64,000 nucleotides of DNA from Streptomyces sp. MA5143a (lineage in GTDB: Bacteria; Actinomycetota; Actinomycetes; Streptomycetales; Streptomycetaceae): assembly GCF_900290235.1 (NCBI RefSeq), contig NZ_OLMK01000050.1, positions 186,001-250,000 on the forward strand. Reading direction: 5' to 3'. Both the position numbers and the translations under genes were made by a program. Every line of letters begins with the position of its first letter. Position 1 is the stretch's first letter. Under the pieces are notes generated by a model that worked only from the letters and a program-made list of their open reading frames with translations, was not told where the DNA came from and did not search any database. Shown here piece after piece: positions 24,372 through 33,148 of this stretch.

Positions 24372-25322
24372 ATGACGCCCCCAGCACCGCCGCGGACGGT
24401 CACCGTCGTCGGCGCCGGCACCATCGGCCTCGGCTGGATCGCGCTGTTCCTCGGCCACGGACTGCGCGTCCGCGTCAACAGCCGCAGGCCCGACGCGCCG
24501 CGCATCGTCCAGGACGCCCTCGACCTGTTCGCCCCGTTCCTCCCCGAGGGCAGCGAGGACCCGGCCTCCTTCGCGGAGCGCCTGGAGTTCGAGCCCGAGG
24601 TGGAGCGCGCCGTCGCGGACGCCGACGTCATCGTGGAGAACGCGCCGGAGAACCTGGAACTCAAGCAGGAACTCTTCGCCCGGATCGGCAAGGCGGCCCG
24701 GCCCGACGCGCTGATCCTGTCCTCCACCTCCACCCTGAACCCCGACGACATGGGCGCCCTCATGGCCGACTCCGCCCGGCTCGTCGTCGGCCACCCCTTC
24801 AACCCGCCGCACGTCGTCCCCCTCGTGGAGGTCGTCGCCGGTGAGCGCACCTCCCCGGAGGCCGTGCGGGAGGCCGTCGCGTTCTTCGAGTCGGTGAGCC
24901 GGGTCCCGGTGGTGCTGCGCAAGCCGGTCCTGGCGTTCGCGGCGAACCGGCTCCAGTCCGCGCTGCTGCGCGAGTCGATCCACCTGGTGAAGGAGGGCGT
25001 GGTCTCACTGGAGGAGCTGGACCGCGTCGTCACGCACTCCATCGGGCTGCGCTGGGCCACCGTGGGCCCCTTCCTCGCCTTCCACCTGGGCGGCGGCACC
25101 GGCGGCCTGCGCAAGTGGCTCGGCACGCTCGGCTCCGGCCTGGAGAAGGGCTGGGAGCTGCTCGGCCGCCCCACCCTGGACGAGGCGACGATCCAGTCCC
25201 TCATCGAGCAGGCCGAGCAGGTGTACGGCGGCTCGTCGTACGAGGAGCTGGTGCGCGAGCGCGACACCCGGCAGACCGCCGTCCTCAAGGCACTGGCGGA
25301 GGTCGGCGACCGCCAAGCCTGA
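24372..25322 (+). CDS. ActVI-ORF1-type 3-hydroxyacyl-CoA dehydrogenase (pyran-ring ketoreductase)
   Basis: A 316-residue 3-hydroxyacyl-CoA dehydrogenase. It has a Rossmann GAGTIGLGW motif, the family segment VGHPFNPPHVVPLVEVV, and a C-terminal helical domain. In actinorhodin synthesis ActVI-ORF1 reduces the 3-keto group stereospecifically to give (S)-DNPA, the first step towards the pyran ring. Its presence is the strongest single sign that the product is a benzoisochromanequinone. It ends its operon and is followed by a strong terminator. Confidence 0.92.
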   Translation: MTPPAPPRTVTVVGAGTIGLGWIALFLGHGLRVRVNSRRPDAPRIVQDALDLFAPFLPEGSEDPASFAERLEFEPEVERAVADADVIVENAPENLELKQELFARIGKAARPDALILSSTSTLNPDDMGALMADSARLVVGHPFNPPHVVPLVEVVAGERTSPEAVREAVAFFESVSRVPVVLRKPVLAFAANRLQSALLRESIHLVKEGVVSLEELDRVVTHSIGLRWATVGPFLAFHLGGGTGGLRKWLGTLGSGLEKGWELLGRPTLDEATIQSLIEQAEQVYGGSSYEELVRERDTRQTAVLKALAEVGDRQA

Positions 25323-25360
25323 ACGACGGCCAGCGCGGGGTACGGAGCGCCCGCGCCCCC

Positions 25361-25393
25361 GACCGGCGGGTGCCTCCACGGCACCCGCCGGTC
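25361..25393 (+). terminator. Intrinsic terminator of the monooxygenase operon
   Basis: A perfect 14-bp stem GACCGGCGGGTGCC / GGCACCCGCCGGTC with a 5-base loop, followed by CCGTTTTCCC. A second short inverted repeat, GTTTTCC-CT-GGAAAAC, follows directly at 25396-25411. Confidence 0.85.
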
Positions 25394-25436
25394 CCGTTTT
25401 CCCTGGAAAACCCCAGGTCACCGCCGCGCCCCGCCT

Positions 25437-25468
25437 TCGAGCCCCCTTCTACCGCCGTGCCGAATGCT
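25437..25468 (+). promoter_or_regulatory. SARP-type operator/promoter for the deoxysugar operon
   Basis: TCGAGCC (25437) and TCTACCG (25448) are 11 bp apart, followed after 8 bp by AATGCT (25463-25468). The GTG start lies 33 bases further on. Confidence 0.55.
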
Positions 25469-25501
25469 GGCGGCACAGCAGCCGACCGGGAGGGCCCCAC
25501 C

Positions 25502-26848
25502 GTGTTCCCCACTGTGTTCCGCTTCCGACAGACGTCGGAGTTCCTCGACTGGTTCGCCGAACGGAACCGCACCCACCGGCACCGGGTGACGCCCGTGCCG
25601 CTCGACGCCCTGGACGGCTGGGCGAGCGACCCGGACACCGGGAACCTGCGGCACCGCACGGGGAAGTTCTTCACCGTCGAGGGCGTCGAGATCACCACCG
25701 GCCGCCGCGAGACCCGGTCCTGGACGCAGCCGATCATCGTGCAGCCCGAGGCCGGCATCCTCGGCATCCTCGTCAAGGACTTCGACGGCGTACGGCACTT
25801 CCTGCTCCAGGCCAAGATGGAGCCGGGCAACATCAACGTCCTCCAGATGTCCCCGACGGTGCAGGCCACCCGGTCCAACTTCACCCGCGTCCACCAGGGC
25901 GGCGCCGTCCCGTACCTGGAGTACTTCCTGGCGCCGCCCCGGCGGCGGGTCCTGTTCGACGCGCTCCAGTCCGAGCAGGGCTCCTGGTTCCACAGCAAGC
26001 GCAACCGCAACATGATCGTGGAGCTGCCGCCCGACGAGGACGTGCCGCCGCGCGAGGGCTTCTGCTGGCTGACCCTGGAGCAGATCGGCGACCTGCTCGC
26101 GCTGGACAACGTCGTCAACATGGACACCCGCACCGTCCTGTCGGGCCTGCCGGAGCCCTGGCCCGGCGACCTCGGCGGGCCCGGCGCCGAGGACCGCGGC
26201 CAGCACTCGATGACCGAACTGCTCAGCTGGTTCACCGACGTCAAGGCCCCGCAGGACCTGCACCGGCGCCGTATCCCGCTCGCCGAGGTGAAGGGCTGGA
26301 CCCACACCGGGGACCGCTTCGTCCACGAGGAGGGCCGCTACTTCTCGGTGATCGGCGTGGACGTCGAGGCGGACGGCCGCGAGGTGGCCCGCTGGTCGCA
26401 GCCGATGCTGGCCCCCGCCGGACGCGGTGTGATCGCCTTCCTCACCCGGCGGATCGACGGCCGCCGCCATGTACTGGTGAACGCCCGCACGGAGGCCGGT
26501 TCCCGCGACATCGCCGAGATGGCGCCGACCGTGCAGTGCTGCCCGGCCAACTACGACGGACGCCCCGCGGAGCAGCGGCCCCGCTTCCTGGACACGGTCC
26601 TGTCGGCGGACCCGTCGCGGATCCTGTTCGACGTGGTGCACTCGGAGGAGGGCGGCCGCTTCCACCACGCCGAGAACCGCTACCTCGCCGTCGAGGCCGA
26701 CGACGGCGTGCCGCTCGACGCGGGCGAGGACCACATCTGGATGACGCCCGGACAGCTCGGCAGCCTGCTGAGGTACTCCAACCACGTCAACGTCGAGGCC
26801 CGCAACCTGCTGACCTGCCTGCGCTTCCTGCGGCAGCGGGACCGATGA
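25502..26848 (+). CDS. dTDP-4-keto-6-deoxyglucose 2,3-dehydratase
   Basis: A 448-residue protein made of two similar halves, the known architecture of NDP-hexose 2,3-dehydratases (EvaA, SpnO). The repeat is visible as GKFFTVEGVEI ... LLQAKMEPGN ... MSPTVQ and GRYFSVIGVDV ... VNARTEAGSRD ... MAPTVQ. It removes the C-2 hydroxyl, giving a 3,4-diketo intermediate for the next enzyme. The GTG start has GGGAGGG upstream. The stop overlaps the ketoreductase start as ATGA. The gene begins the operon 2,3-dehydratase, 3-ketoreductase, 3-dehydratase. Confidence 0.93.
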   Translation: MFPTVFRFRQTSEFLDWFAERNRTHRHRVTPVPLDALDGWASDPDTGNLRHRTGKFFTVEGVEITTGRRETRSWTQPIIVQPEAGILGILVKDFDGVRHFLLQAKMEPGNINVLQMSPTVQATRSNFTRVHQGGAVPYLEYFLAPPRRRVLFDALQSEQGSWFHSKRNRNMIVELPPDEDVPPREGFCWLTLEQIGDLLALDNVVNMDTRTVLSGLPEPWPGDLGGPGAEDRGQHSMTELLSWFTDVKAPQDLHRRRIPLAEVKGWTHTGDRFVHEEGRYFSVIGVDVEADGREVARWSQPMLAPAGRGVIAFLTRRIDGRRHVLVNARTEAGSRDIAEMAPTVQCCPANYDGRPAEQRPRFLDTVLSADPSRILFDVVHSEEGGRFHHAENRYLAVEADDGVPLDAGEDHIWMTPGQLGSLLRYSNHVNVEARNLLTCLRFLRQRDR

Positions 26849-27927
26849 CCGGGCGCACCGTACGGCTCGGCCTGCTGGGCGCCGCCGACATCGCCGTCCG
26901 CCGGATCCTGCCCGCCGTGTCCCGCGCGCCCGGCATCACCCTGACCGCCGTGGCGAGCCGTGACCCCGAGCGTGCGAGGACCCTGGCCGCCGCGTACGGG
27001 GCCGACGCGCTGCCCGACTACCGGGCGGTCCTCGCCGACCCCCGCGTGGACGCGGTGTACGTGCCCGTGCCGGCGGCGCTGCACGCCGACTGGGTGCGCG
27101 CCGCCCTGGAGGCCGGCAAGCACGTCCTCGCCGAGAAGCCGCTGACCACCGACCCCCGCACGACCGCCGAACTGGTCGCCCTGGCCCGGAAGTCGGGGCT
27201 GGTGCTGCGGGAGAACTACCTGTTCGTCCACCACCCGCAGCACCGGGCGGTGCTCGACCTGATCGCGCGGGGCGCCGTCGGCGAGGTCCGCGCGGTCTCG
27301 GCCGCCTTCACCATCCCCCCGCGGCCCCCGGCCGACATCCGCTACCGCGCCGACCTCGGCGGCGGCGCCCTCCTCGACGTGGGCGTCTACCCGCTGCGCG
27401 CCGCCCAGCTGCTGCTCGGTCCGGAACTGCGGGTCGCGGGCGCGGTGCTGCGCACCGATCCGGCGCGGGGCGTCGACGTGGCGGGCGCGGCCCTGCTGTG
27501 CCGGGACGCGGACGGCGCCACCGCCCACCTCACCTTCGGCATGGAGCACCGGTACACGTCCCGCTACGAGGTGCTCGGCAGCACCGGCAGGCTCCTCCTC
27601 GACCACGCCTTCACCCCGCCCCCCGGCCACCGCCCCGTCCTGCTGCTGGAGGGCCCGGACGGCGCCCGGCGCCAGGAGCTGGAGCCGTACGACCAGTGCC
27701 TCGGCGGCGTCGAGGCGTTCGCCCGAGCGGTCGGCGCCGGCGGGGCGACCGACGCCCCGACCGACGACACGACGGGCCGTACGGGGGGCGGCAGGGCGGG
27801 CGGCACGACCGACGACCCGACCGGCGACGAGGCCGGCACGTCCGGCGCGATCAGTACCCGACAGGCGGAGCTCACCGCCGACATCCAACGACAGGCCCAG
27901 TACGCCGTGGGAGGCGATGCGCGATGA
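26845..27927 (+). CDS. NDP-hexose 3-ketoreductase (Gfo/Idh/MocA family)
   Basis: A 360-residue oxidoreductase that reduces the C-3 keto group after 2,3-dehydration (SpnN-like). It has an N-terminal Rossmann fold beginning RLGLLGAADIAVRR, the family motif AEKPLTTDP near residue 95, and LGGGALLDVGVYPL. Residues about 295-330 are an Asp/Thr/Gly-rich insertion (TDDTTGRTGGG and similar) not needed by the family and probably a surface loop. It overlaps both neighbours by ATGA. Confidence 0.9.
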   Translation: MTGRTVRLGLLGAADIAVRRILPAVSRAPGITLTAVASRDPERARTLAAAYGADALPDYRAVLADPRVDAVYVPVPAALHADWVRAALEAGKHVLAEKPLTTDPRTTAELVALARKSGLVLRENYLFVHHPQHRAVLDLIARGAVGEVRAVSAAFTIPPRPPADIRYRADLGGGALLDVGVYPLRAAQLLLGPELRVAGAVLRTDPARGVDVAGAALLCRDADGATAHLTFGMEHRYTSRYEVLGSTGRLLLDHAFTPPPGHRPVLLLEGPDGARRQELEPYDQCLGGVEAFARAVGAGGATDAPTDDTTGRTGGGRAGGTTDDPTGDEAGTSGAISTRQAELTADIQRQAQYAVGGDAR

Positions 27928-29285
27928 CCGAGACCCTGGTGACCGGTTCCCCCGAGGCCAAGCAGGAGCGGACGGCGGCCAAGGCCCGCATCCTGGAACA
28001 GGTCCGTGACTACCACGCCCACGGCGACCAGCACGGCGGCGGGTCAGGCGCGTTCGTGCCCGGCGAGACCGAGGTGTGGCCCTCCGGCGCCGTCTTCGAC
28101 GCCGAGGACCGGGCGGCGCTCGTCGAGGCCGCGCTGGAGATGCGGATCGCCTCGGGGGTCAGCTCCCGCCGCTTCGAGCGGGACTTCGCCCGGTACTTCA
28201 AGCTGCGCAAGGCGCACCTCGCCAACTCCGGCTCGTCCGCGAACCTGCTGGCGCTGTCCGCGTTCACCTCGCACCTGCTGGAGGACCGCCGGCTGCGGCC
28301 CGGCGACGAGGTGATCACCGTCGCGGCGGGCTTCCCGACCACCGTCAACCCGATCATCCAGAACGGCCTCGTGCCCGTCTTCGTCGACGTCGACATCCCG
28401 ACGTACAACACCACACCGGAGCGGGTGGCCGCGGCCATCGGCCCGCGCACGAAGGCCATCATGATCGCCCACGCCCTGGGCAACCCGTTCGCCGTCGAGG
28501 AGATCGCCGCGCTCGCCGAGGAACACGACCTGTTCCTGATCGAGGACAACTGCGACGCCGTCGGCTCGACCTACCGGGGCAAACTCACCGGCACCTTCGG
28601 CGACATCGCCACGACCAGCTTCTACCCGGCGCACCACCTCGCGATGGGCGAGGGCGGCTGCGTCCTCACCAGCAATCTGTCGCTGGCCCGGATCGTGGAG
28701 TCACTGCGCGACTGGGGCCGGGACTGCTGGTGCGAGCCGGGCGAGAACAACCGCTGCTTCAAGCGGTTCGACTACCAGATGGGCACGCTGCCGCACGGCT
28801 ACGACCACAAGTACATCTTCTCCCACGTCGGTTACAACCTGAAGGCCACCGACCTCCAGGCCGCCCTCGGCCTCAGCCAGCTCCGCCGACTGGACGCCTT
28901 CGGCGACGCCCGCCGCGCCAACTGGCGCCGCCTGCGGGAGGGACTGGACGGCGTACCCGGGCTGATCCTGCCCGAGGCGACCCCCGACAGCGACCCCAGC
29001 TGGTTCGGCTTCGCCCTCACGGTCCGCCCCGAGGCCCGCTTCACCCGCAAGGAGCTGGTCGACTTCCTGGAGGCCCGCAGGATCGGCACCCGCCGCTTCT
29101 TCGCCGGCAACCTCACCCGGCACCCCGCCTACCAGGACCGCCCCCACCGCGTGGTGGGCTCCCTGGTGAACAGCGACCTCGTCGCCGAGCACACCTTCTG
29201 GGTGGGCGTCTATCCGGGCCTGGACGAGCAGCGCGTCGACTGGATCGCCGAGAGCGTCCGCGACTTCGCGGCGAAGAAGTCCTGA
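27924..29285 (+). CDS. NDP-4-keto-hexose 3-dehydratase (PMP/[2Fe-2S], SpnQ/E1 type)
   Basis: A 453-residue fold-type I enzyme in which the Schiff-base Lys is replaced by His237 (SFYPAHHLAMGEGG), so it works with PMP as a C-3 dehydratase and not as an aminotransferase. The cysteines of GRDCWCEPGENNRC fit the [2Fe-2S] cluster ligands of the E1 class. It removes the C-3 hydroxyl and needs an electron source, none of which is encoded nearby. With the 2,3-dehydratase the sugar becomes 2,3,6-trideoxy, ready for C-4 amination. It ends its operon. Confidence 0.93.
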   Translation: MTETLVTGSPEAKQERTAAKARILEQVRDYHAHGDQHGGGSGAFVPGETEVWPSGAVFDAEDRAALVEAALEMRIASGVSSRRFERDFARYFKLRKAHLANSGSSANLLALSAFTSHLLEDRRLRPGDEVITVAAGFPTTVNPIIQNGLVPVFVDVDIPTYNTTPERVAAAIGPRTKAIMIAHALGNPFAVEEIAALAEEHDLFLIEDNCDAVGSTYRGKLTGTFGDIATTSFYPAHHLAMGEGGCVLTSNLSLARIVESLRDWGRDCWCEPGENNRCFKRFDYQMGTLPHGYDHKYIFSHVGYNLKATDLQAALGLSQLRRLDAFGDARRANWRRLREGLDGVPGLILPEATPDSDPSWFGFALTVRPEARFTRKELVDFLEARRIGTRRFFAGNLTRHPAYQDRPHRVVGSLVNSDLVAEHTFWVGVYPGLDEQRVDWIAESVRDFAAKKS

Positions 29286-29302
29286 GCCGTAGACGTCCCC
29301 GA

Positions 29303-29349
29303 CACATGTTCGCCCCCGCCGGCCCAGGGCCGGCGGGGGCGAACATGTG
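29303..29349. terminator. Perfect 23-bp inverted repeat, bidirectional terminator
   Basis: The arms begin CACATGTTCGCCCCCGCC and match exactly over 23 bp around a single central base. It lies between the convergent 3-dehydratase and SARP genes. Confidence 0.9.
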
Positions 29350-29355
29350 AGGCGC

Positions 29356-30195
29356 TCAGGTGAAGACGGGCAGCCGCGTGGGCCCCTGCGCGGTGTTCCC
29401 CGAACCGGAGCGCGGGGTCCCCCGCGTCCCGCCGTCCGGTCGGGAACCGAGCAGTTCCAGCTGGAGCCGCTGAAGGTCCGCGGAGGGCTCCAGGCCCAGC
29501 TCGTCCGCGAGGATGCGCCGCAGCTTCTGGTACGCCTGGAGGGCCTCCGCGCGCCGCCCCGAGGAGCCCAGCGCCATGATGAGCCGGCTGTGGAACCACT
29601 CGTTGAGCGGGTAGTCGTTGACGAGCTTGCGCAGCTGGGGAATGGACTCGCGGTGCCGGTTCAGCCCGCCCTCCGCCTCGATCCGGATCTCCAGCGCCCG
29701 GATGCGCAGCTCCTCCAGGTGCACGATGTGCCCGGTGAGCAGGTCACCCGCAGGGATGTTGGACAGGGCGGGCCCCCGCCACAGCTCCAGGGCCCCGTCG
29801 ATCCTGCGCACGGCCGACTCGTACCGCTGCGCCCCGAGGTCGGTGTGTGCCTCGGCGACCAGCCGCTCGAAGATCCGTATGTCGACCTCGTCGTCCTCGA
29901 CCCGGACGGCGTAGCCGGGGGCACGGGTGACCAGCAGGGGCCGCTCGGCGGGGACGAGGTTCTCGGCCACGAACATCCGCCGGGCGTGGTAGACGTACGT
30001 CTGGAGGGTCGTGACGGCGCTGCGGGGCGGGCTCTCGCCCCACAGTTCGTGGATGAGGGAATCGGACGTGACGATCTCGTTCGCCCGGGTCAGCAGCAAC
30101 GCCAGGGTCTGGCACACCTTCGGCGTGCTCGGCAGATAGGACCTGCCGTCCTGCGCGACGATCTCGAACGGGCCTATGAGGTTGAACCGCACCAC
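29356..30195 (-). CDS. SARP-family pathway activator
   Basis: A 279-residue Streptomyces antibiotic regulatory protein, like ActII-ORF4 and DnrI in size. An N-terminal OmpR-type winged helix (about residues 15-95, with LALLLTRANEIVTSDSLIHELW) is followed by the bacterial transcriptional activation domain (about 100-245, with RRIDGALELWRGPAL and EALQAYQKLRRILADELGLEP). SARPs bind heptamers repeated every 11 bp; such repeats precede most biosynthetic operons in this window, so this protein is their likely activator. It starts with two consecutive GTG codons after AGGAG. Confidence 0.93.
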   Translation of the reverse strand: MVRFNLIGPFEIVAQDGRSYLPSTPKVCQTLALLLTRANEIVTSDSLIHELWGESPPRSAVTTLQTYVYHARRMFVAENLVPAERPLLVTRAPGYAVRVEDDEVDIRIFERLVAEAHTDLGAQRYESAVRRIDGALELWRGPALSNIPAGDLLTGHIVHLEELRIRALEIRIEAEGGLNRHRESIPQLRKLVNDYPLNEWFHSRLIMALGSSGRRAEALQAYQKLRRILADELGLEPSADLQRLQLELLGSRPDGGTRGTPRSGSGNTAQGPTRLPVFT

Positions 30196-30295
30196 GCTTG
30201 CTCCTCTACGTGTGGGGGCGAAGAATGCCGGTTGCCGCGTTCTGTGAGGTGATGACCAGAACGGTAGGCGTGGTGCGAGGTGCCCCCCTACGCCG

Positions 30296-30324
30296 ACAGG
30301 GCGAGAGTGTCACTCTCGCCCTGT
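30296..30324 (-). terminator. Terminator of the carboxylase operon
   Basis: A perfect 14-bp inverted repeat ACAGGGCGAGAGTG / CACTCTCGCCCTGT around one base, 30 bases after the epsilon subunit gene and also upstream of the SARP gene. Confidence 0.85.
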
Positions 30325-30355
30325 TCTCCTTGCGCCGCGCGCTCCTGACGGAGCG

Positions 30356-30622
30356 TCACGCCGCCGAGCGCCAGCCCGGCAGGGAGCGCGCGGTCCAGGC
30401 GGGCGCCGGGCGGCGCTCCGGGCCGCCGTCCCAGGACGCGCCGCGCAGCGGGGCCGCGGTGCCGTCGTCGGTGTGCGCGGCCCGCAGACGGGTCGCCAGG
30501 ACGACGGCGAGCGCGGCCAGTTCCTCCGGTGTGGGATTGCCGCGGGTGATCCGCCAGGACGCGCCGCCGAGAACGGCCCGTGTCTCCGCCTCCGGTCCGG
30601 TGGGCGTGCGGTCGGCGCTCAC
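30356..30622 (-). CDS. Acyl-CoA carboxylase epsilon subunit
   Basis: An 88-residue protein with the small epsilon-subunit pattern WRITRGNPTPEELAALAVVL, found in actinomycete acyl-CoA carboxylases, where it stabilises the alpha-beta complex. The GTG start overlaps the stop of the beta subunit as GTGA. It probably supports malonyl-CoA supply for the polyketide. Confidence 0.85.
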   Translation of the reverse strand: MSADRTPTGPEAETRAVLGGASWRITRGNPTPEELAALAVVLATRLRAAHTDDGTAAPLRGASWDGGPERRPAPAWTARSLPGWRSAA

Positions 30623-32211
30623 TGGGGCTGGTTCCCGTGCTTGCGGCTGGGCAGCGGCGCGTGCTTGGAGCGCAGCACGGACAGGGTGCGGATCAGGACG
30701 GACCGGGTGTCGGCCGGGTCGATGACGTCGTCGACCAGACCCCGCTCCGCCGCGTAGTACGGGTGCATCAGCTCCTCCTTGTACTCCTTGACCAGGCGGG
30801 CCCGCATGGCGTCGGGGTCGTCCGCCTGCGCGATCTGCCGACGGAAGACGACGCCCGCGGCGCCCTCCGCGCCCATCACGGCGATCTCGTTGATCGGCCA
30901 CGCCAGCGACACGTCCGTCCCGATGGACCGCGAGTCCATGACGATGTACGCGCCGCCGTAGGCCTTGCGGAGGATGAGCTGGACCCGCGGCACGGTGGCG
31001 TTGCAGTAGGCGTACAGCAGCTTGGCGCCGTGCCGGATGACCCCGCCGTGCTCCTGGTCCACCCCCGGCAGGAACCCCGGCACGTCCACCAGGGTCACCA
31101 GCGGAATGTTGAACGCGTCGCACATCTGCACGAAACGGGCGGCCTTCTCGCTGGCCTCGATGTCCAGCACCCCGGCCATCCGCTGCGGCTGGTTGGCGAC
31201 CACGCCCACCACCTCGCCGCCCATGCGGGTCAGCGCGCAGATCACGTTGGGCGCCCACCGCTCGTGGACCTCGAAGACCTCGCCGTGGTCGGCGATCTCC
31301 TCGATGACCTTCGCCATGTCGTACGCCTGGTTCGGGTCGGCCGGCACCAGGTCCACCAGCGCCTCCACGCGCCGGTCCGAGGGGTCGCAGGTGGGGCCGC
31401 CGGGCGGCGTCTCCCGGTTGTTCGACGGCAGGAACGACAGCAGGTGCCGTACGTCCCGCAGGCAGCACTCCTCGTTGTCGTACACGAACCCCGCCACCCC
31501 GGACCGCTCGGCGTGCACATCGGCGCCGCCCAGGTCGTCATGGGTGATCTGCTCGCCGGTGACCGCCTGCACCACGTCGGGGCCCGTGATGAACATCTGC
31601 GAGGTGCCGCGCACCATGAAGACGAAGTCCGTCAGCGCGGGGGAGTAGGCGGCGCCGCCCGCGCAGGGCCCCAGGATCACGCTGATCTGCGGGATCACCC
31701 CGGAGTTGCGCACATTGCGGCGGAAGATGCCGCCGTACCCGGCGAGCGCCGTCACCCCTTCCTGGATGCGGGCGCCCGCGCCGTCGCAGAGCCCCACGAC
31801 GGGCGCGCCCGCGGACTCCGCCAGGTCCATCAGCTTGTGGATCTTCTGCGCGTGGGCCTCGCCGAGCGCGCCGCCGAAGATCCGGAAGTCATGGGCGTAG
31901 GCGAAGACGGGACGGCCGTCCACCGTGCCCCAGCCGGTGACGACGCCGTCCGTGTGCGGGCGGCGGTCCTCCAGACCGAAGCCCGTGGCGCGGTGCCGGC
32001 GCAGCCCCTCGATCTCGACGAACGAGCCCTCGTCGAAGAGGATGTCCAGCCGCTCCCGCACGGTCAGCTTGCCCTTCGCCTTCTGCGCCGAGGTGGCCTT
32101 CTCGCCCGGCCCCGCGACCACCGCCGCGCGCAGCGAGGCCAGCTCCTCCACCCGTGCCCGGGTGGTGCCGGCGACCGCCGGCGCTTCCTCGGTCTCCTGG
32201 ATGACACTCAC
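30619..32211 (-). CDS. Acyl-CoA carboxylase beta (carboxyltransferase) subunit
   Basis: A 530-residue carboxyltransferase of the PccB/AccB type, which moves CO2 from biotin to acetyl- or propionyl-CoA. Both halves of the crotonase-like fold are visible: GGALGEAHAQKIHKLMDLA with GLCDGAGARIQEG, and NVICALTRMGGEVVGVVANQ with DVPGFLPG and RKAYGGAYIVM. The start is GTG after AAAGGGG. No biotinylated alpha subunit is encoded in the window, so a chromosomal one must be shared. It raises malonyl-CoA for chain extension. Confidence 0.94.
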   Translation of the reverse strand: MSVIQETEEAPAVAGTTRARVEELASLRAAVVAGPGEKATSAQKAKGKLTVRERLDILFDEGSFVEIEGLRRHRATGFGLEDRRPHTDGVVTGWGTVDGRPVFAYAHDFRIFGGALGEAHAQKIHKLMDLAESAGAPVVGLCDGAGARIQEGVTALAGYGGIFRRNVRNSGVIPQISVILGPCAGGAAYSPALTDFVFMVRGTSQMFITGPDVVQAVTGEQITHDDLGGADVHAERSGVAGFVYDNEECCLRDVRHLLSFLPSNNRETPPGGPTCDPSDRRVEALVDLVPADPNQAYDMAKVIEEIADHGEVFEVHERWAPNVICALTRMGGEVVGVVANQPQRMAGVLDIEASEKAARFVQMCDAFNIPLVTLVDVPGFLPGVDQEHGGVIRHGAKLLYAYCNATVPRVQLILRKAYGGAYIVMDSRSIGTDVSLAWPINEIAVMGAEGAAGVVFRRQIAQADDPDAMRARLVKEYKEELMHPYYAAERGLVDDVIDPADTRSVLIRTLSVLRSKHAPLPSRKHGNQPQ

Positions 32212-32230
32212 TTCTGCCCCTTTCGGTCTC

Positions 32231-33148
32231 TCACGCGTGGCATTCGGGGAGCCGGCCGTGGAACTCGACCATTTCCGAGAACAGCAGTCCGATGTCGAGC
32301 GGGTGACCGGGCGGCGCACCGCCGGCCTCCGCGAACGCCCGGTGCAGGTTCGGCACCAGCCGCTCGCTGTCGAGGAGTTCCGCGTACGGGCCGAGGTCGG
32401 CCTCACGCGCCGTCTCCAGCGGGCTCAGCCCCGCCGCGAGGCCCCGCGCCGCCAACTCCTGCACCCAGCGCAGGTACCGCTCGGCGGTGTCCAGCAACTC
32501 CGGCCCGCCGACCGGGCCGTGACCGGGCACGACGACCCGCGGGCCGAGCGCCCGCAGCTTGCCGACGACGTCGATCGTGCCCGCGACGGACCCGGTCAGG
32601 CAGAACGGCGTGGCCCCGTTCATCACCAGGTCGCCCGCGAACAGCACCTCCTGCTCGGGCAGCCACACCACCGTGTCGTTGGTGGTGTGCGCCACGCCCG
32701 GATGCGTCAACTCGGCCCGGACGTCGCCCAGATGCAGTGTCAGCGGCTCGACGAACGTCAGGGTCGGCAGCTCCACGGCCAGCTCACCCCAGCACACCTC
32801 GGGCCACAGCCCGGTCAGATGCAGCTGGGCGAGGTCCATCTCGGCGCGGGTCGCCTCGTGGGCGATGACCACCGCGTCGTCCGCGAAGAACCGGTTGCCG
32901 AAGGTGTGGTCCCCGTGCGGATGGGTGTTGACCACATAGCGCGGGGGACACGGTGCGACGGCCGCGACCGCCTCCCTCAGCGCCAGCGCCCGTGCCTCGG
33001 TCGCCGCCGTGTCGATCAGCGCGGGCCGTCCGCCGGCGGTGATCAGCCCCGCGTTGTTCAGGCACCAGCCGCCGTCCGGCTGGACGTACGCGTACACCCC
33101 GTCCTCGATCTCGACCATGCGGGCGTCCGCGGGGGAGTGCCGGCTCAC
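32231..33148 (-). CDS. ActIV-type cyclase/thioesterase, metallo-beta-lactamase fold
   Basis: A 305-residue metallo-beta-lactamase-fold protein with the zinc motif THPHGDH (His76, His78, Asp80, His81), AHTTNDTVVWLPEQEVLFAGDLV, and VPGHGPVGGPELL. Length and layout match ActIV, which closes the second ring and releases the bicyclic intermediate from the ACP. The early segment VYAYVQPDGGWCLNNAGLI is also typical of that group. The GTG start overlaps the phosphopantetheinyl transferase stop. Confidence 0.88.
   Translation of the reverse strand: MSRHSPADARMVEIEDGVYAYVQPDGGWCLNNAGLITAGGRPALIDTAATEARALALREAVAAVAPCPPRYVVNTHPHGDHTFGNRFFADDAVVIAHEATRAEMDLAQLHLTGLWPEVCWGELAVELPTLTFVEPLTLHLGDVRAELTHPGVAHTTNDTVVWLPEQEVLFAGDLVMNGATPFCLTGSVAGTIDVVGKLRALGPRVVVPGHGPVGGPELLDTAERYLRWVQELAARGLAAGLSPLETAREADLGPYAELLDSERLVPNLHRAFAEAGGAPPGHPLDIGLLFSEMVEFHGRLPECHA

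Noticed and set aside
25396..25411. GTTTTCC-CT-GGAAAAC as a specific operator for the sugar operon
   Set aside because: It directly follows the terminator stem and its T run, so it is more simply part of the termination region.
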